Shown here in pieces: positions 1 to 8,560 of a DNA stretch of 48,966 bases. The translations under genes were made by a program, and so were the position numbers. The notes below the pieces were generated by a model that saw only the letters and a program-made list of their open reading frames with translations, was not told where the DNA came from and did not search any database. How positions within the stretch are numbered: position 1 is the first letter of the stretch; each line of letters opens with the position of its first letter. Origin of the DNA: Verrucomicrobiota bacterium (GTDB taxonomy: Bacteria; Verrucomicrobiota; Verrucomicrobiia; Opitutales; Opitutaceae); the NCBI GenBank assembly GCA_947471035.1, contig CANIWJ010000011.1:1-48966 (forward strand), given 5' to 3'.

Positions 1-163
1 CGGCAAATTTCGCCCTCGCCCGGAGGGTTGAGCGGGAAAACGGGTTGGGCCTGCGTTGTCCGAGGCGGCATGGGCCTCTGGCCCACCTCCGCCTCGGCCG
101 CCTAGGCCGAACCCGCTTTCCTGCTCAACGCCACTCCATTGGTTAGCCGGATAGGCTCTAAGG
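1..163. repeat. Palindromic dispersed repeat, left-end copy
   Basis: This stretch contains a long imperfect inverted repeat. The arm starting GTTGAGCGGGAAAACGGG near position 28 pairs with the arm ending CCCGCTTTCCTGCTCAAC near 130, and the tip is GGGCC-TCT-GGCCC. It ends in TTAGCCGGATAGGCTCTAA, which recurs at 48456 and 48949, and the right half recurs in reverse complement at 48802-48880. No coding potential is apparent. The window starts inside the repeat, so its true left limit is unknown. It is likely a MITE-like or REP-like non-autonomous element. Confidence 0.8.
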
Positions 164-180
164 CGGGTCGCAGGATTCGC

Positions 181-364
181 TTATTTTGGTGCAGCCGGCT
201 TGGTTCTGAAATAGAGACAACCTGCGCCAAAGATCGCGAGTACGATGCCCCCAGTAGAGGTTTACGTTATAACCCAAGGAGCGTTGCGTGTATATTATGG
301 GATCGGCGATCAAGCTGCCGTAGCCGGCAATAAGAATGCCGGTGATCAGGAAGAACCAGCCCAT
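181..364 (-). pseudogene. Small two-helix membrane protein gene, frameshifted
   Basis: On the minus strand an ATG at 364 opens a frame beginning MGWFFLITGILIAGYGSL, a clear membrane helix. The frame turns into unrelated sequence after NLYWG, at a run of five C (plus strand 248-252). Removing one base from that run continues the protein as NLYWGIVLAIFGAGCLYF and ends at TAA (181-183). The result is a coherent 60-residue protein with two transmembrane helices and a basic tail. The product is not recognised and no function is proposed. An in-frame stop just upstream of the ATG fixes the start. The break is either a real one-base insertion in a homopolymer or a sequencing error. The gene sits between a dispersed repeat and the sulfatase gene. 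Confidence 0.6.
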
Positions 365-600
365 GGGAATCTATCCAGTTTATATCAAGGAGCTTGGTGG
401 GGCTTAATTCCGCCAAAGCCAGTAGCGAGATGGGGTGGGGCGTCATACGTAAAAATGTTTTTCGGTTTATCTAAAACGGGCGGAAGCGACCCAAGGTGAT
501 AATTTAAACGAATGCAATGTAGGAATTTAAGGCATATCCGTGCCATTAAGAGCCTCCATGGTTTGCAAATATACCTACATATTTACGCAGTAGATTGATG
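365..600. other. Intergenic region, comparatively AT-rich
   Basis: These 236 bases separate the small broken membrane gene from the 3' end of the sulfatase-family gene. They are visibly richer in A and T than the surroundings. I see no credible reading frame, no strong hairpin followed by a T-run, and no clear promoter. Confidence 0.5.
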
Positions 601-2586
601 TTATGGGGCGACTGGCAGGGGATAGGCGGTCTGCCGGTGGTTTTGGAAGAGCCAGCTCGCGGTTTGATAGTTGGCAATCGCGTCATCGACCAGCGGGTGG
701 TCGGCGGGGATGGATGAAAGCGTGTTTTTCGCGGCTCCATAATTGAAGGCGCGGCGTTGACGCACCGGAGCCAAAATCGCGAGGTGTTCTCCGTCGAAGA
801 GACCTAGTTTTTGATAATTTCCAAGGAGGGCGCGTCCGGCGGGCTGGTTGGGCGCGGTAACATCCCAGCCAAAGAAGCGGCTCGGGTAGCTCCAGTTAAG
901 CAAGGCGAGCAGGGTGGGGGCGTAGTCCACTTGGCTGGCGAGGGTCTTGACCACGCCGGGAGCGATCTGGCCGCCGGGAGCATGGATGATCAACGGGATG
1001 TGGTAGTTTTGCACCGGGAGTTCAGTGCGGCCGGCGCTGGAGGCGCAGTGATCGGCCACGATTACGAAGACGGTCTGATTAAACCAAGGGTGGGTGGCGG
1101 CTTCACGAATGAATTTCCCGATGGCGTAATCGGTGTATTTAACACCGCCAGGGCGTTTGGAGGTTTTAGACGGTAAGTCGATACGGCCGTCCGGGTAGGT
1201 AAAGGGACGGTGGTTAGAGGTGGTCATCAGGAACTGAAAAAACGGCTTCCCGGCGGCGTTGGCTTGGTCCGCTTCGCGCAGGGCGCGGTTGAAAAGATCT
1301 TCGTCGCAGGCGCCCCAGGCGTTGGCGAAGGTGACTTCGGACGGGGTAAAGGTGGTGCGATCCACTACGCGGTAACCGTTGCCGCCGAAGAAGGTGTTCA
1401 TGTTATCGAAATAGCCGTAGCCGCCGTATATAAACGAGGTGTCGTAGCCGCGGGTACGGAAGACCGAGCCGAGGGTAAAAAGGCCGCCGTTGTCGGGACG
1501 TTTCACCAAAGAGCGTCCGGGGGTCGGGGGGACCGACAGGCTCAATGCTTCCATGCCGCGATCCGTGCGGGTGCCGGTGGCGTAAAAGTTTTCAAAAATC
1601 AGGGAGCGGGTGCTCAGTTCGTCGAGGTTGGGCGTCCAACCGGAAGTGGAGCCGTAACGTCCGACAAAGTCCGCGCTGAGGCTTTCGACCGTGATTTGGA
1701 TGACGTTAAGGCGTTGCTCGGGCTCGGTGGGGCGTGGAGCGTGCACTTGGCGCAAGAGGTCCTGACCGTCTTTGGCGGCGTCGGGCGAGACGGTGGAGCC
1801 GTCACGGGCCAAGATCTGATGCATGCGTGAAAAGGCCTGCTCGTTCGGGATCGTAGCGTAAAACTGGTCGTAATCGAGGTGGTTGGAGCGGAAGGCGGCG
1901 ACGAAGGACCACGGCCCGTTTTTGGCCAGTTCGCGACTGTAGTTATTCTTCCAGCTCGGCAGCAGTTCTTCGCTGAGACCCAGGCCGAGCGCGACAACTA
2001 CCGCAGTCCAAAGGGCGGCGAAACGCCAGCGACGCCTGGCCGGCGCCACGGCGTGGTCGAGCCAAGTTGTAATCAAGGCGGTGCGCAGGAGCGCAAAGTG
2101 AAGGGCCGCAGCACATAAGCCGATGGATCCTAATATTATAGGCATCGGGTAGGATTCGCGGATGTTGCCTATTACTTCTTGCGTATAGACCAGATAATCG
2201 ACCGCGATGAAGTTAAAGCGGGCTCCGAATTCATCCCAAAAAAGCCATTCCGCCAGGCCGGTGAATAACAGGGCGCATAGAATAAAATAAATAACTCCGT
2301 GAACGAGGAGACGGAGGACGCGATATTTAAAGCCGTTGGCCGGCACCAGACTCAGGCCTAGCACGAGCGGGAGTGACCACCAGCCGGCGGCGGCGAGGTC
2401 GAAAACGGTGCCCCAGGCGTAAGCGGCCACCAACCCGACGTTCCAAGTCAGCACCTCACTCGCTTGAATGGTCAGGGCGATGCGTGTCGCCAGCGCGAGG
2501 GTTACAAATAAGAGTACGAAGAGCACGGCCGCGCCGAAACGATGCTGCAGACCGAGTGCTTTTAGGCGGAGGTAGAGAGTATTCAC
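601..2586 (-). CDS. LTA synthase-like sulfatase-family membrane protein
   Basis: A 661-residue membrane enzyme of the alkaline-phosphatase/sulfatase fold that includes LtaS and MdoB/OpgB phosphoglycerol transferases. The first ~210 residues hold about five hydrophobic helices. The periplasmic catalytic domain follows: VESLSADF (~298, metal-binding Glu), GTRTDRGMEAL (~339, the Thr expected to be the nucleophile) and VADHC (~511, metal-binding Asp-His). The family moves phosphoglycerol or phosphoethanolamine groups onto envelope glycans or lipids. In a Gram-negative-type envelope the acceptor is more likely a periplasmic glucan or lipid than teichoic acid, but this is inference. The start is GTG (2584-2586) with no visible Shine-Dalgarno sequence. 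The gene is divergent from the M50 protease gene. No partner glycosyltransferase is nearby. Confidence 0.85.
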   Translation of the reverse strand: MNTLYLRLKALGLQHRFGAAVLFVLLFVTLALATRIALTIQASEVLTWNVGLVAAYAWGTVFDLAAAGWWSLPLVLGLSLVPANGFKYRVLRLLVHGVIYFILCALLFTGLAEWLFWDEFGARFNFIAVDYLVYTQEVIGNIRESYPMPIILGSIGLCAAALHFALLRTALITTWLDHAVAPARRRWRFAALWTAVVVALGLGLSEELLPSWKNNYSRELAKNGPWSFVAAFRSNHLDYDQFYATIPNEQAFSRMHQILARDGSTVSPDAAKDGQDLLRQVHAPRPTEPEQRLNVIQITVESLSADFVGRYGSTSGWTPNLDELSTRSLIFENFYATGTRTDRGMEALSLSVPPTPGRSLVKRPDNGGLFTLGSVFRTRGYDTSFIYGGYGYFDNMNTFFGGNGYRVVDRTTFTPSEVTFANAWGACDEDLFNRALREADQANAAGKPFFQFLMTTSNHRPFTYPDGRIDLPSKTSKRPGGVKYTDYAIGKFIREAATHPWFNQTVFVIVADHCASSAGRTELPVQNYHIPLIIHAPGGQIAPGVVKTLASQVDYAPTLLALLNWSYPSRFFGWDVTAPNQPAGRALLGNYQKLGLFDGEHLAILAPVRQRRAFNYGAAKNTLSSIPADHPLVDDAIANYQTASWLFQNHRQTAYPLPVAP

Positions 2587-2846
2587 GTAAATTTTGTGTG
2601 ACGTTTAAGAGGCGAATAGGTTAATTAAAGCGATGGGAAAACTGCGGGGTGACGGGTGTATAACAAAGTGAAGGCCGTGTTGCTGCCGAAGTGACACAGA
2701 CCTTCTTGTTTGTGTGCAGTTTACCGGGCTCCGTCACGATCCCGCAGGTAGAAATGCCGGTTTCACGACCGAGCTGAAATCGCTTTGGGTTACACCTTTG
2801 GGAGCGTGGCCTTGCTTGCGGCCGGCCGGTAGCGCAAGGCTGGGGT
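2587..2846. other. Divergent intergenic region
   Basis: This 260-base region must hold the promoters for the leftward sulfatase-family gene and the rightward M50 protease cluster. No convincing -35/-10 pair could be assigned. A small hairpin (CCTTGC pairing with GCAAGG, about 2811-2840) lies immediately before the M50 start codon and could affect its translation. That effect is speculative. Confidence 0.4.
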
Positions 2847-3560
2847 ATGCATCCGACCCGCGAAGGCTCCATCCGCCTCTTTCGTTTTCAAGGTATTGAA
2901 GTGTTTCTGCACTGGTCGTGGTTCGCGGTGGCTTTTTACACGCTCTCGCAGCGCAACGAGGAGTATGCCTCGGTTTACTGGAACGTGGCGGAATATCTCA
3001 GCCTGTTCCTTATCGTTTTGCTTCATGAGTTCGGCCATTCTCTGGCTTGTCGTTCGACCGGGGGCAGCGCCGAGCAAATCGTGCTTTGGCCTTTGGGCGG
3101 GGTGGCCTACGTGGCCCCGCCGCAGCGACCGGGGGCGCAGTTGTGGAGCATAGCGGCCGGACCACTGGTGAATGTGGTGCTCGCACCGTTCCTTTTTGGG
3201 GCCTTGTGGTGGGCGGGAAAGTCGGACGTCTCGCCGGATTTTCACTCCTGGTTGTTCACCGTGAATCTGATCAACGCCACGATTCTCGGGTTCAACTTGC
3301 TGCCGGTCTATCCACTCGATGGCGGGCAAATTCTGCGTTCGCTGCTTTGGTATTTTATGGGTCCGGCCAACAGTCTGCTGGTCGCCACCGTCATCGGTTT
3401 CCTAGGTGGGCTGGGTTTTGTCGCTTACGGGGTGATCGAGGGCTCGATGTGGACGGTGGTCATGGCCGCGTTTCTCCTGTTCAACTGTTACCGTTCTTTC
3501 GTGTTCGCACGACAGCTCCGCCGCCATCTAGCCGCCCAGCCGGTAACGCTGGACGTGTAA
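2847..3560 (+). CDS. Site-2 protease family (M50) membrane metalloprotease
   Basis: A 237-residue polytopic protein of the M50 family, which cleaves substrates within the membrane using zinc. The HEFGH motif (~60-64) supplies two zinc-binding His and the catalytic Glu. The second signature NLLPVYPLDGGQILRSLL (~150-167) supplies the third ligand, the Asp of LDGG. Four to six hydrophobic helices surround these motifs. The protein is short, with no PDZ domain and no C-terminal CBS pair. It therefore resembles the minimal SpoIVFB/Rip3-like group rather than RseP. Its substrate cannot be read from the sequence. It heads a plus-strand run with short gaps, with the ATPase gene 43 bp downstream. Confidence 0.88.
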   Translation: MHPTREGSIRLFRFQGIEVFLHWSWFAVAFYTLSQRNEEYASVYWNVAEYLSLFLIVLLHEFGHSLACRSTGGSAEQIVLWPLGGVAYVAPPQRPGAQLWSIAAGPLVNVVLAPFLFGALWWAGKSDVSPDFHSWLFTVNLINATILGFNLLPVYPLDGGQILRSLLWYFMGPANSLLVATVIGFLGGLGFVAYGVIEGSMWTVVMAAFLLFNCYRSFVFARQLRRHLAAQPVTLDV

Positions 3561-3603
3561 CTCCCCGCTCGCCGCCGCTCAGTCGGCAAACCAAGCTGCA
3601 GGC

Positions 3604-4611
3604 GTGATCGCCTCCGTCGCCTTTCGGAATTTCAAAGCCCTGCGTTCCGCCCGCATCGAGCTGGGGCCGTTTAACCTCGTGATTGGGCCGAACGGTTCGG
3701 GCAAAACGAGTTTGATCCAGGCGCTCTTGCAACTGCGCGGGCTGGCCCGTCTGCCTTTGCGTGAACCGGTGGCGGAGGCGGAGCGTTTGCCGGAGTCGGC
3801 CGAGATCACGTTTGGGTTCCATGCACCGTATGACGGCTTGGAGGCGCAACTGGCCTGCGCGGGCGAGACGCAGTGCGATTTATTACAGGTGCTGCCCCTG
3901 CCACGAGGCGAGGGGCGCGATGACTGGGCGGGTCTGCGCACGAAGTTACTGACGATTCGGACCTACTTTTTCGATCCGTTGGCCATCGCGCAGTCCGTTT
4001 ATCCGGTGACCTCCGGGGAACTGGCGGCCAACGGGGCCAATCTCGCGGCGCGGCTGGCGGGATTACAGGTGCGGGCCCCGACGGCCTACGCGGGTTTGCA
4101 AAGCGAGTTGCTGAGTTTGTTTCCTGAATACGCCGAGTTGTTGCCGCAACCGGCGAAGGGGAGTTTCGCGCTGCGACTGGCTGATCCGGAGGAGCCGGTG
4201 CTCGTGCCGGCGGACGAGCTTTCGCAAGGCACCCTGACCACGCTGGCCTTGCTGGCTATCGCGCACGACCCAGCGCCGCCCGCCATCGTATGCATCGAGG
4301 AGCTGGATCGTGGACTGCATCCACGATTGTTGCGCGGCGTGCGGGATGTGCTCTACCGCCTCAGTTTCCCGGCGGATTACGGCCACGACCGCCCGCCGAC
4401 GCAGGTCGTCGTGACGACGCATTCGCCGCATTTGCTGGATCTGTTTCGTGATCATCCCGAGGAAGTCATCATCGCGGACAAAGTCGGACGGGCGGCGACG
4501 TTTATGCGGCTCTCGGATCGTTCTGATCTGGCTGACTTGCTCGCGGAGGGTGGGTCGCTCGGGGATTTGTGGTATTCGGGTATCTTGGGAGGCGTGCCGG
4601 AGGCGTCATGA
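3604..4611 (+). CDS. AAA family ATPase (OLD/RecF-like, AAA15/AAA21 type)
   Basis: A 335-residue ABC-ATPase-like protein. The N-terminus (VAFRNFKALRSARIEL) is typical of OLD/RecF-type ATPases. The Walker A motif is GPNGSGKTS (~29-37). A signature-like segment, DELSQGTLTTLAL, is followed by Walker B IVCIEELDRGLHP and the switch motif TTHSPHLLDLF. There is no long coiled-coil insert and no fused nuclease. The start is GTG at 3604. The stop codon overlaps the next gene (ATGA at 4608-4611), so translation is probably coupled. In the OLD family the ATPase regulates a TOPRIM nuclease. Here that role is most likely taken by the separate downstream protein. A repair or phage-defence role is possible but not shown. 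Confidence 0.85.
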   Translation: MIASVAFRNFKALRSARIELGPFNLVIGPNGSGKTSLIQALLQLRGLARLPLREPVAEAERLPESAEITFGFHAPYDGLEAQLACAGETQCDLLQVLPLPRGEGRDDWAGLRTKLLTIRTYFFDPLAIAQSVYPVTSGELAANGANLAARLAGLQVRAPTAYAGLQSELLSLFPEYAELLPQPAKGSFALRLADPEEPVLVPADELSQGTLTTLALLAIAHDPAPPAIVCIEELDRGLHPRLLRGVRDVLYRLSFPADYGHDRPPTQVVVTTHSPHLLDLFRDHPEEVIIADKVGRAATFMRLSDRSDLADLLAEGGSLGDLWYSGILGGVPEAS

Positions 4612-5264
4612 ACGGGCGTCCCTTGCGTCTGGCCTTGTTGGGCGAGTCCTTGGTGGACGAGGCGGCGCTGGGGATTTTGGTCGAGGCAGTGCTGGGCGTA
4701 GCGTTTGTGCAGGTGCAGCCCAACCTGCGGGCGCGGGGCTGGCCGTCGGTGCTGCAAATCCTGCCAGCCATCGTGCGGCATTTGCATTTTAACACCGACG
4801 CCGACGGGCTGGTGGTGTTGGTGGATTCGGACGATACGGAGCCGCATCCGTCGGAGCACGAGACGGCGGGCTATTTTCATCCGCGCTGCCGACTTTGCCA
4901 GCTGCGGGCTACGTTTCGGCGAGCGACCAAAACCCTGCCGCCGGCCCGGGGACGCAGCCGGGTATTGCGCGGCATCGGGCTCGCGGTGCCGGCCGCCGAG
5001 GCGTGGTATCTTTGCGGGGTGGAGGATGCGGTGAGCGAGGCGGCGTGGAGGGACGGGCGCGAGACCGGGCGTCCGCCTTACAGCAGGCGCGAGCTCAAGG
5101 CCCGGGTTTACGGGACGGAGCGGCCCAACTTGCAGCAGGCGATTCAGTATGCCACCGAGGCGGCCCGTCGCCATGCGCGAGATACGCGTCGGCTGGAATA
5201 TGATTTTCCCGGATTTGCGGCACTGGCGACGGATCTGCGGGAGTTGGCCCGACTAAACGGTTGA
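4608..5264 (+). CDS. TOPRIM-like protein resembling DUF4276, partner of the ATPase
   Basis: A 218-residue protein that starts inside the ATPase stop codon. Features suggesting a TOPRIM fold are an N-terminal acidic motif after a beta strand (LALLGESLVDEAAL), an acidic cluster at the end of a hydrophobic strand (GLVVLVDSDDTEPH, ~65-75), and a later VPAAEAWYL segment like the EAW-hydrophobic motif of DUF4276 proteins. A CRLC pair (~93-96) is present but no other zinc ligands are obvious. The ATPase-plus-TOPRIM arrangement resembles split OLD-type systems such as AriA/AriB of PARIS, though the family here differs. An in-frame upstream start at 4569 is possible, but the coupled ATG at 4608 is preferred. 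Nuclease activity is inferred only. Confidence 0.65.
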   Translation: MNGRPLRLALLGESLVDEAALGILVEAVLGVAFVQVQPNLRARGWPSVLQILPAIVRHLHFNTDADGLVVLVDSDDTEPHPSEHETAGYFHPRCRLCQLRATFRRATKTLPPARGRSRVLRGIGLAVPAAEAWYLCGVEDAVSEAAWRDGRETGRPPYSRRELKARVYGTERPNLQQAIQYATEAARRHARDTRRLEYDFPGFAALATDLRELARLNG

Positions 5265-5296
5265 TGTAGGGGTGAATTTCCGGCGCGTTTACGGAC

Positions 5297-7531
5297 ATGC
5301 CTGCTCAATATCTGCCTTCGATCATCGCTGCGCCGGTGCGTTTGTTGGTGTGCTGTCTTTATCGTATAAAAGTGCTGGGAGCCGAACGTCTGCCCGAAGG
5401 CGGGGCCTTGTTGCTGGCCAACCATCTTTCGTATGCCGATGTGGCGGTTTTGCAGGTGGCCTGCCCGCGCCCGATCCGGTTCGTGGGTTATGCGGAGCTG
5501 CCGCGCACCTCGTGGTTTTTCCGACTGGCCTTTAATCTATCGGGCACGATTCCCGTTTCGCCGAGCAATGCGCTGGAAGCGACCCGGCGGGTGGCTGAGA
5601 GCCTGCAACGCGGCGAATACGTGCTCCTTTTTCCCGAGGGTTCGATCTCGCGCACCGGGCAGTTGATGAAGATTCAGCGTGGCTTCGAGTTGATGGCGCG
5701 GCGGGCCGGGGTGCCGGTGGTGCCGGTGGCGCACGACGGGCTGTGGGGCTCGGTGTTTTCGTTTTCGGACAACACCTATTTGTTTAAATACCCACGGGTC
5801 CGGCGGACGCATGTGTGCGTGGCTTGGGGCGAGCCCATCGCGGCGAAGGAGGCGACTACGGCGGCGGTACGTCAGGCGTTGTTGGATTTGGGGTATCGGG
5901 CCTTCACCGAGCGTCCGCAGCTGCGACGTCATCTGGGGCGTGAGTTGGTGCGACGGCTGGCGCGGCGGCCCGGGCACTTGGAGTTTGTGGATCGCACGGC
6001 GGGCAGGAAGCCGCTGAGCGCGGGCGAGCTTTTGGCGGCGGCGGCGGCTTTGTCTCGCCACTTGCGGCGCACGGTGGCGGCGCGGCGTATCGGCGTGGTG
6101 CTGCCGCCGGGCGCGGGCGCGACGATCGTGAATCTCGCGGCGGTGTGCGCAGGCAAGGTGCCGGTGAATCTGAATTTCACCGCCGGGCGCGCCGCGCTGG
6201 AGTCGAGCCTGCGGGTGGCGGAGATTGATACGGTGATCACGGCGAAGGCGATGCAGGCGAAGTTGCCCAATTTTCCCTGGCCGGAACGCACCTTGGATTT
6301 GCATACCGAGATGACCGCGCTGGGTGGCAAACGCGCGCTATTGCCCTGGTTGGTGGCGGCTTGGGTGGTGCCGAATCAATGGATCGCGGACTCGCTGGGT
6401 CTGCCCAAATATGGCGACCGCGAGGAGGCGGGGCTGATTTTTACCAGCGGGAGTTCGGGCGAGCCGAAAGGCGTGGTGTTGAGCCACCGGAATATTTTGG
6501 CGAATTGCTGGCAGGTGGCGTCGCTCTCGATCCTGCCGGAATCGGCCATCATGCTCGCGTGCCTGCCGATGTTTCACAGCTTCGGATTTACGGTGACGCT
6601 GTGGTATCCGATGTTGCGCGGTTGCCGGGTGGTGAGCGTGCCCAGCCCGCTGGAAACGGGTAAAATCGTGGAGGCAATTCGTGAAGAGAAGGTGTCGGTT
6701 TTCGTGGGCGCGCCGACCTTTCTTCGTCCGGTGATACGCAAAGCGACATCCGCCGATTTGCGCACGCTGGAAGTGGTCGTTTCGGGGGCGGAAAAACTGC
6801 CGATGGATCTCTACGAAACCTATCTCGATAAATTTAACATCGAAATCATGCAGGGTTATGGACTCACCGAGACCTCGCCGGTGGCGAACGTGAACCAGCC
6901 TGACCCGGCGATTCCGACCCCGACGGCGGAGCGGCAGGCGGGGCGGCGACGCGGCACGGTGGGGCGCATGATGCCGGGCATGACCGTGCGTATCCTGAAT
7001 CCCGACACCAAGGCGGAGCAGGCGGCGGGCCAGACCGGCATCGTGGTTTTCAAGGGGGACAATATTTTCTCGGGCTATCTCAAGGATACGGAAAAAACGG
7101 CGGCGGCGTTTCACGATGGCTGGTTCGTGACGGGGGATCTCGGGCGTTTCGACGAAGATGGATTTTTGATCATTGAAGGGCGGCTTTCTCGTTTCTCGAA
7201 AATCGGTGGCGAGATGGTGCCGCACGGCACGATTGAAGCGCGCATCGTCGAGGCGTTTGGGTTGGATGAGACCGATGGTTACGCGGCGGTGGTCATGGGG
7301 GCGCCTGACTCCGCGAAAGGAGAACAACTGGTGTTGTTGACCACGCGGGAGGAGCTGACGGCGGAGGCGGTGCGGGAAAAGTTGTCCGCCCTCGGCTTGC
7401 CGAATTTGTGGATTCCCAAGTTGGTGCAGCGCGTGGCGAAAATTCCCGTGCTCGGCACCGGAAAGCTCGATCTCAAGGCGGCGAAAGAAATGGCGCTGGC
7501 GGCGGCCGAACCGGGAGCGTCCAAGGCCTGA
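5297..7531 (+). CDS. aas: Acyltransferase / acyl-ACP synthetase fusion (Aas-like)
   Basis: A 744-residue two-domain enzyme. The N-terminal PlsC-type acyltransferase has NHLSYAD (~42-48, the HX4D catalytic motif) and FPEGSIS (~111-117). The C-terminal adenylate-forming domain has TSGSSGEPKG (~382), GYGLTETSP (~520), TGDLGRFDEDG (~612) and GTGKLDLK (~721, carrying the catalytic Lys). E. coli Aas, of similar length (719), re-acylates lysophosphatidylethanolamine at the inner membrane using acyl groups it activates onto ACP. The LplT flippase that sometimes accompanies or fuses with Aas is absent here. The gene lies 32 bp after the TOPRIM-like gene and 3 bp before the amidohydrolase. Confidence 0.88.
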   Translation: MPAQYLPSIIAAPVRLLVCCLYRIKVLGAERLPEGGALLLANHLSYADVAVLQVACPRPIRFVGYAELPRTSWFFRLAFNLSGTIPVSPSNALEATRRVAESLQRGEYVLLFPEGSISRTGQLMKIQRGFELMARRAGVPVVPVAHDGLWGSVFSFSDNTYLFKYPRVRRTHVCVAWGEPIAAKEATTAAVRQALLDLGYRAFTERPQLRRHLGRELVRRLARRPGHLEFVDRTAGRKPLSAGELLAAAAALSRHLRRTVAARRIGVVLPPGAGATIVNLAAVCAGKVPVNLNFTAGRAALESSLRVAEIDTVITAKAMQAKLPNFPWPERTLDLHTEMTALGGKRALLPWLVAAWVVPNQWIADSLGLPKYGDREEAGLIFTSGSSGEPKGVVLSHRNILANCWQVASLSILPESAIMLACLPMFHSFGFTVTLWYPMLRGCRVVSVPSPLETGKIVEAIREEKVSVFVGAPTFLRPVIRKATSADLRTLEVVVSGAEKLPMDLYETYLDKFNIEIMQGYGLTETSPVANVNQPDPAIPTPTAERQAGRRRGTVGRMMPGMTVRILNPDTKAEQAAGQTGIVVFKGDNIFSGYLKDTEKTAAAFHDGWFVTGDLGRFDEDGFLIIEGRLSRFSKIGGEMVPHGTIEARIVEAFGLDETDGYAAVVMGAPDSAKGEQLVLLTTREELTAEAVREKLSALGLPNLWIPKLVQRVAKIPVLGTGKLDLKAAKEMALAAAEPGASKA

Positions 7532-7534
7532 GAA

Positions 7535-8560
7535 ATGACTATGCGTATCGACTGCCATGTTCACGTGATCGGCACCGGTAAACACGGGTCTGGTTGCTGG
7601 TATCAGCCGCGCGGGCTTACGCGTGTGGGCGCGCCGATTTTGTTGCGGTCGATGGGCTTGAAGGCGGCGGATTTGGCCGGCGACTTTGAGACGATCTACA
7701 TCACCGCCTTGCGGGCGCAAATTCGCGAAGCCGGACTGGATGCAGCGGTGATTCTAGCGCAGGAGGAACCTTATCGTGATGACGGCACGCTGCTGGCCGA
7801 TACGGGGTCGTTTTATGTGCCCAACAATTACGTACTCGGGCTGGCGAGAGCGCATCCGGAGTTTTTACCGGCGGTGTCGATTCATCCGGCGCGGCGGGAC
7901 GCGCTGGAGGAGCTGGAGCGGTGTATCGCGGGCGGGGCTATCATGCTCAAGTGCCTGCCGAATTGTCAGAACATGGACTGGAATGAACGGCGTTACCGAC
8001 CGTTTTTGGAACGCATGGCGGAGGCGGGGCTGATCTTGCTGGCGCACACGGGGAGCGAGCGGACGATGCCGGTGTTGCGCCCCGATCTGGCGTCGCCGCG
8101 CATTTTAACCCAGGCACTTGAGGTCGGGGTGACGTGTATCGCGGCGCATTGTGGCACGGGCATGATCGCGCTGGATCCCGATTACTTTGATGAGTTCGTG
8201 GCGATGACCCGGCGTTATCCGAATCTTTATGGCGACAACAGCGCGCTGGCAGGACTGAGTCTGCGTTTCCGGCCACGGCAGCTGCGGTTGATTCGCGAGG
8301 ACGCGGAGCTGGCTTCACGGATCTTGTATGGTAGCGATCTGCCGGTGCCGCCCAGTGGGCTGGTGATGGCGGCGTTTGGCATGCTGGGGTGGCGGGATTA
8401 CGCCGAGTCGAGGCGGCATGTGCAGCCGTTGGCCCGTGATTTGATGCTCAAACGCGCACTGGGTTTTGAGGCTGCGAGTGAAATCCGGTTGGCGGGGGTT
8501 TTGCGGCGCTTGGGCCGGTGGCGGGTGCGTGGTTTGACGCAGAGTGAGTCTAGTGGTTAG
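7535..8560 (+). CDS. Amidohydrolase family protein (Amidohydro_2 type)
   Basis: A 341-residue TIM-barrel metal-dependent hydrolase. Metal-binding motifs visible are DCHVHV at the N-terminus, LKCLPNCQNMDW mid-protein (a Lys on the expected strand), LLAHTGSE, CIAAHCGTGM and GSDLPVPP near the C-terminus (the conserved Asp). This pattern fits the Amidohydro_2 group of hydrolases and decarboxylases. The substrate is unknown. The start is ATG at 7535, with a second in-frame ATG at 7541 that leaves the DCHVH motif intact. It follows the Aas gene by only 3 bp and abuts the subtilase gene, so the three are probably co-transcribed. Confidence 0.8.
   Translation: MTMRIDCHVHVIGTGKHGSGCWYQPRGLTRVGAPILLRSMGLKAADLAGDFETIYITALRAQIREAGLDAAVILAQEEPYRDDGTLLADTGSFYVPNNYVLGLARAHPEFLPAVSIHPARRDALEELERCIAGGAIMLKCLPNCQNMDWNERRYRPFLERMAEAGLILLAHTGSERTMPVLRPDLASPRILTQALEVGVTCIAAHCGTGMIALDPDYFDEFVAMTRRYPNLYGDNSALAGLSLRFRPRQLRLIREDAELASRILYGSDLPVPPSGLVMAAFGMLGWRDYAESRRHVQPLARDLMLKRALGFEAASEIRLAGVLRRLGRWRVRGLTQSESSG

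Noticed and set aside
6338-7720. A 460-codon minus-strand open frame opposite the Aas-like gene
   Set aside because: It is His/Arg-rich shadow sequence. The plus strand shows complete adenylate-forming enzyme motifs.
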